From a bacterium (GTDB lineage: Bacteria > Elusimicrobiota > Elusimicrobia > UBA1565 > UBA9628), in assembly GCA_021783355.1 (NCBI GenBank), contig JAJXTZ010000006.1, positions 1 to 35,929 on the forward strand: a stretch of DNA of 35,929 nucleotides, in the 5' to 3' direction. Of the stretch, positions 31,458-35,929 are shown piece by piece. The notes beneath the pieces were generated by a model. It had not been told where the DNA came from. It saw nothing but the letters and a program-made list of their open reading frames with translations, and did no database searches. Numbering within the stretch: the stretch's first letter is position 1; each line of letters starts with the position of its first letter. Made by a program: the position numbers and the translations under genes.

Positions 31458-32567
31458 TCAACGGGATTTGACCAGGAACGGGACGAACAGCTCCAGCGCG
31501 ATCAGGATGATGACGATCCATTCCAGGAACTCCAGACGGGCCGTGGACTGCGCGGCCTCCATCTTGGCGTAGATGCTTTCCAGGGTGCGCAGCTTGCGGC
31601 GGATGCTCTCGTCCCAGGAGCCCAGGTGGTGGCGCTTGGCCAGCTGCTCGTAGAGGCGGGCCAGGTACTGGTCGCCCAGGAGCTTGAGCGCGTTGTTGAT
31701 GCCCTCGAAGAGCACCGCGCTCTCCACCTGCAGCTCGCCGATCTCGCGCAGCTCGCCGCCGCCGGCCGCGGGGAAGCCCCAGCGTTTCTGCGCGCGCCGC
31801 GACAGGGCCTCGTAGCACCGGTCCAGGGAGGCGTCCAGCTGGGTGTCCAGGTGGCGCAGCTCCAGGAGCTGGACCTGGCCGAACTCCAGCACGGCGCGGG
31901 TGTCGTCGGCGGCCTTGTCGAAGACCAGCGCCGAGACCCAGTCCACCAGGGTCAGGTCCTCCGCGCCGTAGGAGATCTGGCAGGCCAGGGCGTCCTGGAC
32001 CTCCTGCTCCGAGCGCAGGTCGGTGTCGGCGCGCAGGATCTGGGCGAGCATCGCGGGGCTCTCGGCCAGCAGACGCCGCGCCCCGTCCGGCTCGGCGAAC
32101 TCGCGGACCTGGAAGATCACGTAGTCCTCGTAGAAGCCGGAGATCAGCGGGCGGGTGACCGCGGTCTTGATGCCGCCCAGGAGCTCCTCGACGAGGCGCC
32201 GGCTGTCGGCCAGCAGGACCTCGTTGTCGTAGAGGTCCTCGGAGAGCTTGCGCAGGCCGGAGAAGGGTCCGGAGAGGGGGATCTGGTAGGTCACGCAGAC
32301 GGCGCCGAAGTCGTAGAGCACGGTCTCCACGGCCGGGGTGGCGACGAAGGCGCCCAGCGCGTGGGGCGTGGACACCTGCGTGACGCGCAGGGGCGTGGGC
32401 TCGAAGTCGAAGTACTTGGGCGCGCGGCGCTGGTGGCGGATCGGGGCGCGCTCGGTCATGGAACGCACGCTCTTCTCGGCGGCGTCCAGGGCGATGCCCA
32501 GGCCCACGTCGTAGGCGAACAGGACGAAGGCCGTGCCGTCCTTGACCACGGGGTCGTAGGCGCTCAC
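31458..32567 (-). CDS. RMD1/DUF155-family protein with C-terminal membrane anchor
   Basis: 369 residues. A soluble region with a beta-rich start (FVLFAYDVGLGIALDAAEKS, ETVLYDFGAVCVTYQIPLSG) and long helices (ELRHLDTQLDASLDRCYEAL, KRHHLGSWDESIRRKLRTLE) is followed by one transmembrane helix at the very end (LEFLEWIVIILIALELF, then FVPFLVKSR). The FLEWIVIILIALE-type end and the YDFG strand are the marks of RMD1/YagE/DUF155 proteins, whose bacterial role is unknown and whose eukaryotic members are mitochondrial. It starts at GTG 32567, overlapping the pseudouridine synthase stop (GTGA), so it is expressed after it. Confidence 0.7.
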   Translation of the reverse strand: MSAYDPVVKDGTAFVLFAYDVGLGIALDAAEKSVRSMTERAPIRHQRRAPKYFDFEPTPLRVTQVSTPHALGAFVATPAVETVLYDFGAVCVTYQIPLSGPFSGLRKLSEDLYDNEVLLADSRRLVEELLGGIKTAVTRPLISGFYEDYVIFQVREFAEPDGARRLLAESPAMLAQILRADTDLRSEQEVQDALACQISYGAEDLTLVDWVSALVFDKAADDTRAVLEFGQVQLLELRHLDTQLDASLDRCYEALSRRAQKRWGFPAAGGGELREIGELQVESAVLFEGINNALKLLGDQYLARLYEQLAKRHHLGSWDESIRRKLRTLESIYAKMEAAQSTARLEFLEWIVIILIALELFVPFLVKSR

Positions 32568-33517
32568 GACGCCTCCGGCGGACGCAACGGGAAGTCCGCG
32601 GGGACCGGAGCGCAGAACTCCAGGCGGCGCCCGTCGCGCGGGTGGGAGAAGGACAGGCGCCACGCGTGCAGCAGCTGGCGGTCGGCGCCCAGCGCGTCCA
32701 GGTCCGCGGGGGCGAGCTCGCGGCGCACCGCCTTCATGTACGCCTCGCCCGCGCCGTTGTAGAGCTTGTCGCCGACCAGGGGATGGCCCAGGTGCGCCAG
32801 GTGCGCGCGGATCTGGTGCAGGCGTCCGGTGCGCGGCTTGGCCGACACCAGCGACAGCCCGTCGCGGCGGGCCAGGCGCGAAAATTCCGTCACGGCCGGG
32901 GCGCCGGCCCCGACCGCCTGCTTGACCTTGATCTCGCCGCCCTCGGGGCCGATCGGCGCGTCCACGCGCCGGGTCTTCCAGGAGACCTGGCCGAAGACCA
33001 CCGCCAGGTACTCTTTTTTCACCTCGCGGGCCAGGAACTGCTCGTAGAGCCCGCGCGCCGCGGCCGAGTCCAGGGCCAGGACCATGGCCCCGCTGGTCTC
33101 CCGGTCCAGGCGGTGGGCGAGGAGCACGCGCCGTCCCAGCTGGCGGGTCAGCAGGGTGGTCACGGTGTTGTGCAGGATCTTGTCGGTGGGGTGGCTCAAG
33201 ACCCCGCCCGGCTTGTCGATGACCACGATCGCGTCGTCCTGATAAAGGAGAGGGATGGTCTCGTGCGGCACCGGGGGCTCCGCCGTGCGCGGGTAGCGGA
33301 TGAGGACCGTCTCCTCCCGGGCCACGCGCGAGGAAGGCTTGGGGGCGCGCCCGCGCAGGGTCACCCGCCCCTCGTCGATCAGCTTCTGGACCCGAACGCG
33401 GGAGTACTTGTGCAGGCGCAGGGCCAGGTACGCGTCCAGGCGCATCCCCTCGTGCTCCTTGAGCACCCGGAACGGCACCTCGACCCAGTCGTCGCCGACC
33501 CTCGTCGCGGCGGGCAT
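32564..33517 (-). CDS. rluD: RluA/RluD-family pseudouridine synthase
   Basis: 317 residues. N-terminal S4 domain (RLDAYLALRLHKYSRVRVQK) and catalytic domain with VIDKPGGVLSHPTD and LLAHRLDRETSGAMVLAL, where Asp in HRLDRETSG is the catalytic residue. KPRTGRLHQIRAHLAHLGHP and LVGDKLYN complete the family pattern. It isomerises uridine in 23S rRNA (or tRNA; the RluA, RluC and RluD subgroups cannot be told apart by eye). Start at ATG 33517; TGATATACT ends 6 bases before it, so its mRNA is probably leaderless. The downstream RMD1-like gene is coupled. Confidence 0.9.
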   Translation of the reverse strand: MPAATRVGDDWVEVPFRVLKEHEGMRLDAYLALRLHKYSRVRVQKLIDEGRVTLRGRAPKPSSRVAREETVLIRYPRTAEPPVPHETIPLLYQDDAIVVIDKPGGVLSHPTDKILHNTVTTLLTRQLGRRVLLAHRLDRETSGAMVLALDSAAARGLYEQFLAREVKKEYLAVVFGQVSWKTRRVDAPIGPEGGEIKVKQAVGAGAPAVTEFSRLARRDGLSLVSAKPRTGRLHQIRAHLAHLGHPLVGDKLYNGAGEAYMKAVRRELAPADLDALGADRQLLHAWRLSFSHPRDGRRLEFCAPVPADFPLRPPEAS

Positions 33518-33523
33518 GAGGCC

Positions 33524-33532
33524 AGTATATCA
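33524..33532 (-). promoter_or_regulatory. Extended -10 promoter of the pseudouridine synthase gene
   Basis: The minus strand reads TGATATACT, ending 6 bases before ATG 33517. The predicted transcription start is the A of the ATG. The remainder of the 115-base gap to 33633 shows nothing else I can support. Confidence 0.55.
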
Positions 33533-33632
33533 GCCCTCGCGGGGGGCGTCCAGGCGGACGGGTCGCGGCAGCCCCTCCGGTCCATTCGAACGCGGCATGC
33601 GAACTTGCCTGGAGGCCGGCCGCCGCGAAGTC

Positions 33633-35273
33633 CTAGCGCGCGGCTCGGGCCGCCGGGGGAGCGGGGGCGTAGAGCACCAGGTCCTTCTCGCGGAAGACGG
33701 GGACGAGGCCGTCGGCGCTCATCGTCGCCAGGACCCGGCGCACCGTCGCGGGGTCGGAGACCGCCAGCCAGTAGGCGGACAGCAGGACGCGGTCCGGGAC
33801 GAACGGTTCCAGCTCAAAGAAGGGATCGGGCAGCGCGTTCGGCAGTTTCTTGACGTAGCGCCGCAGGGCGAGTTGGGGCAGCAGATAGCCGTCGCACCAG
33901 ACCTTGGCGTCCGGCGGGATCAGGGCCATCGCGTCGGGGACCGCCTTCCGCCAGCTCGACGGCATGAGCCGCGGGCGGTAATACCCGGCCGACTGCACCG
34001 CGCCTAGGCCGGCGACGAGCAGGAGTCCGGCGGCGAGCAGGGTCCGGCCTCGTGGGGCCAGGCGTTCCAGCGCGACGCAGTAGCCGGCGACGGCGGCCCA
34101 GAGCAGAGGACCCAGGACGAAGCCGGCGTAGCTGCCGCCGAGCTGGTGGAACGGAAGCCGCCAATCGGCGAGCTGCTGGGGCAGCCACGGGACGAGGACC
34201 GCGAGCAGCGGCGCGCCCGAGACCAGGGGCAGGCCGCCCGCGAAGAAAAAGAGCTTTGCCGCGGTCAGGAGCTTGACGGGAGGGGTCACGAGGTTGACCG
34301 CGGCCCGCCACGGGCCGTGGATCAATCCCGCGATGGGGCCGTGCGAGACGTCCAGCCACGGGAACAGCGTCCAGGGGCTGGTGCTGCCCGGAGCCCAGTC
34401 GCCGCCTCGCATCGAGTCGATGAACGCCATCTCGCCGAACCAGCACAGGACGCAGGCCGCCGCCAGGGCCAGTCCCGTCTTGAGCCGGCGGTCCTCCCGC
34501 CGCGCCGCCAGATAGAGCCCGAACCCGGCGAGCACGAAGGGCGCCTGCTCCTTGGTGGTCAGCAGGAGCGCCGCCGCCGCCAGCGCCGCCGGCGTTTGCC
34601 CGCATTCCCAGAAATAGACTCCCCAGATGAAGATCGCGGGCGCCAGACTGCTGTCCTCGATGATGGTGCCGACCATCCCCAGGTAGAGCGGATGACAGGC
34701 GGCCAGCAAGGCCGCCAAGGACGCGTGGAGCGGGCTCTTGGTGCGCCGTCGGGCCAGCAGATAGACGCCGGGGATGACCGCGCCGACCGCGGCGCCGTAG
34801 ACGAGGGCGAAGACCGCGGTGCTGTCCCAAAGCCGCAGGAGCGGGGAAAGCAGGAGGGAGGTGAACGAGAAATGGAACGCCAGGTGCGTGGGAGGAGACA
34901 AGGTGCTGACGGCGCCGTAGCCGTGCGCGAAGTTCCACGCGAACTGGACGACGTTCGCCGAGTCGCGGGTGAGCTGGAAACTGGCGTACATCGCGAGCTT
35001 GACGAGGGCCGCGAAGGCCGGGACCGCCAGCCCGGCCGCCCAGAGCCCCGCGCGCCCGCCGCGCGTGCGCGCCGTTCTCCGGAACCAGGCCTCCGCTCCC
35101 GAATGCAGCGCGGGCCTCCACACGAGCGCGAGCGCCGCGAGCAGGCAGGCCGTTCCCAGGGCGAGCGTCGCGAGATTGGCGAACGAATAGACCCAGGAGG
35201 CCCAGAGCACCGCGTCAGGGTACAAAAATCCCCGACACGCCGGGTCCCCGGGCAGCGGTCCCGACGACGACAT
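33633..35273 (-). CDS. Polytopic membrane protein, DUF2079-like
   Basis: 546 residues with about 11-13 hydrophobic helices over residues 20-440 and a soluble C-terminal tail (about 440-546). Motifs DSANVVQFAWNFAHGYGAVS, AFHFSFTSLLLSPLLRLW, LLTTKEQAPFVLAGFGLYLA and HQLGGSYAGFVLGPLLWAA match the DUF2079 group, whose members resemble GT-C glycosyltransferases with a periplasmic loop after the first helix. Function unproven; lipid-linked sugar transfer is possible. I take ATG 35273 (AAGGGG just upstream) over GTG 35306, which lies 11 codons earlier in the same frame. Monocistronic, divergent from the secreted-protein gene with a palindrome at its start. Confidence 0.7.
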   Translation of the reverse strand: MSSSGPLPGDPACRGFLYPDAVLWASWVYSFANLATLALGTACLLAALALVWRPALHSGAEAWFRRTARTRGGRAGLWAAGLAVPAFAALVKLAMYASFQLTRDSANVVQFAWNFAHGYGAVSTLSPPTHLAFHFSFTSLLLSPLLRLWDSTAVFALVYGAAVGAVIPGVYLLARRRTKSPLHASLAALLAACHPLYLGMVGTIIEDSSLAPAIFIWGVYFWECGQTPAALAAAALLLTTKEQAPFVLAGFGLYLAARREDRRLKTGLALAAACVLCWFGEMAFIDSMRGGDWAPGSTSPWTLFPWLDVSHGPIAGLIHGPWRAAVNLVTPPVKLLTAAKLFFFAGGLPLVSGAPLLAVLVPWLPQQLADWRLPFHQLGGSYAGFVLGPLLWAAVAGYCVALERLAPRGRTLLAAGLLLVAGLGAVQSAGYYRPRLMPSSWRKAVPDAMALIPPDAKVWCDGYLLPQLALRRYVKKLPNALPDPFFELEPFVPDRVLLSAYWLAVSDPATVRRVLATMSADGLVPVFREKDLVLYAPAPPAARAAR

Positions 35274-35289
35274 TTTCCCCTTGAAAATG
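35271..35289. repeat. Palindrome between divergent genes (possible operator)
   Basis: CATTTTC (35271-35277), 5-base spacer, GAAAATG (35283-35289): a perfect 7-base inverted repeat in AT-rich sequence. It covers the ATG of the membrane protein gene and stands 34 bases before the start of the divergent secreted protein. It could be a protein binding site or a chance match. Confidence 0.25.
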
Positions 35290-35323
35290 GGTGCTTCCGG
35301 GGGCACACTCCAAGGAGACCCCC

Positions 35324-35929
35324 ATGTTCGCCTCCATCCTCGTCCTGACGCTCGCGGCTCCCGTCCGCGCCTCCGATCCCGGCGCCGACTTGGCGCGCGC
35401 GCGCGCCGCGGCCCGGATCAGTTTCCTGACCCAGGACCAGGGCGCGCCGCTGGCCGCAGAGGTGGTGACCCTGCCCGCGGAGCAGGACGACGAGACCCAG
35501 GCCCTGCGCCGCGCGGTGGGCGCCGTGGGCGAGATTCAGCGGGGCTGCCCCGCGCCGTGCGCGGCGCCGGAGGCGGTCCGCGCCTACCGGGACGGCGTCC
35601 TGCGCGCCGCGCAGGCCTTGGACCTGACCCCCGATCTGACGCGGGCCGCCCTCGCGCATTACCTGCCGGAGGGGCTGCCGCGACTGCGCTCGGAGCCGGG
35701 CCGGTCTCGGCCGGGGACGGCCCCCGATCCCGCGCTGCGCGCCCGGGCGGCCTCCCAGGTTCAGCTCGCGGGGTACGAGCGCAGCCGCGCCCAGGCCGCC
35801 GCGATGGACGGCCGCCGCGCCTCGTCCATGCGCGACGCCGTCGCTTACGCCGGCGCCCTGGGCCGTCCCGCGGCGCTGGACGGCCCTCCGGGCGGGCCCG
35901 CGCGCGCGTTCGGGGACGGGGCGGCGGGG
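35324..35929 (+). CDS. Secreted protein of unknown function (partial, C-terminus outside window)
   Basis: 202 codons read through to the window edge with no stop. A signal peptide is likely: MFASILVLTLAAPVRAS, cleaved after Ala in VRA (about residue 16), so the protein is exported. The mature part is helical and rich in Ala and Arg, with one Cys-x3-Cys (GCPAPCAAP, near residues 74-78) and no domain I recognise. It has a good ribosome site, AAGGAG seven bases before ATG 35324. Divergent from the membrane protein gene. Confidence 0.65.
   Translation, partial: MFASILVLTLAAPVRASDPGADLARARAAARISFLTQDQGAPLAAEVVTLPAEQDDETQALRRAVGAVGEIQRGCPAPCAAPEAVRAYRDGVLRAAQALDLTPDLTRAALAHYLPEGLPRLRSEPGRSRPGTAPDPALRARAASQVQLAGYERSRAQAAAMDGRRASSMRDAVAYAGALGRPAALDGPPGGPARAFGDGAAG

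Noticed and set aside
33541-33632. Possible small RNA or terminator upstream of the pseudouridine synthase gene
   Set aside because: No stable stem followed by a T-run, and no promoter on the plus strand was found.

Overview
The window is very GC-rich (roughly 70% by eye), gene-dense bacterial DNA with long chains of stop/start overlaps. It looks like a chromosomal surface-glycan locus plus flanking housekeeping genes from a Gram-negative-type bacterium. Nothing fixes the phylum. High-GC Elusimicrobiota or a similar lineage would fit the gene mix, but that is a guess. I see no tRNA, rRNA, CRISPR array, insertion sequence or prophage.

Region 1 (1-11742, all minus) is one tightly packed operon read leftwards. 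It contains TPP-dependent E1 alpha and beta subunits, a DegT-type sugar aminotransferase, then a nonulosonic (sialic-acid-like) acid block: LegI/NeuB synthase, LegG/NeuC epimerase, a NeuD/PglD-type acetyltransferase, a PtmE-type CBS+nucleotidyltransferase and a LegC aminotransferase. A candidate sialyl-type transferase, a KpsF isomerase, a methyltransferase and a family-4 glycosyltransferase cut by the window edge follow. A PglK/MsbA-like ABC exporter (11790-13589) lies upstream. The set best fits legionaminic-acid-type biosynthesis, with a PtmE homologue hinting at the GDP-linked Campylobacter route. The 4,6-dehydratase (LegB) is not in the window.

Region 2 (13671-15980) holds a plus-strand protein of unknown function facing a radical SAM/SPASM protein. 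Region 3 (16019-24540, minus) is a second glycan operon: two NAD-dependent epimerases, a nucleotidyltransferase-PfkB fusion in reversed HldE order, a second DegT aminotransferase, a Gfo/Idh oxidoreductase, the CMP-nonulosonate synthetase (LegF/NeuA), a PtmA-like SDR and a TIGR04372-type glycosyltransferase. The CMP-sugar made here would complete the pathway of region 1, so the two operons probably act together.

Region 4 (24663-35929) is mixed: an L-2-hydroxyglutarate oxidase-like enzyme; a small operon of receiver/zinc protein, glycosyltransferase and divergent cytidylyltransferase; TlyA; a FolD homologue with altered active-site residues resembling yeast Mtd1; an EamA transporter; a HAD hydrolase; an RluD-type pseudouridine synthase coupled to an RMD1/DUF155 protein; a DUF2079-like membrane protein; and the start of a secreted protein.

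A recurrent regulatory feature stands out. In front of most isolated or operon-leading genes an AT-rich, usually extended -10 element (TGnTATAAT-like) lies only 5-9 bases before the start codon, which predicts leaderless or nearly leaderless mRNAs. The only stretches without genes are all under 150 bases. They hold the promoters, hairpins and palindrome listed.
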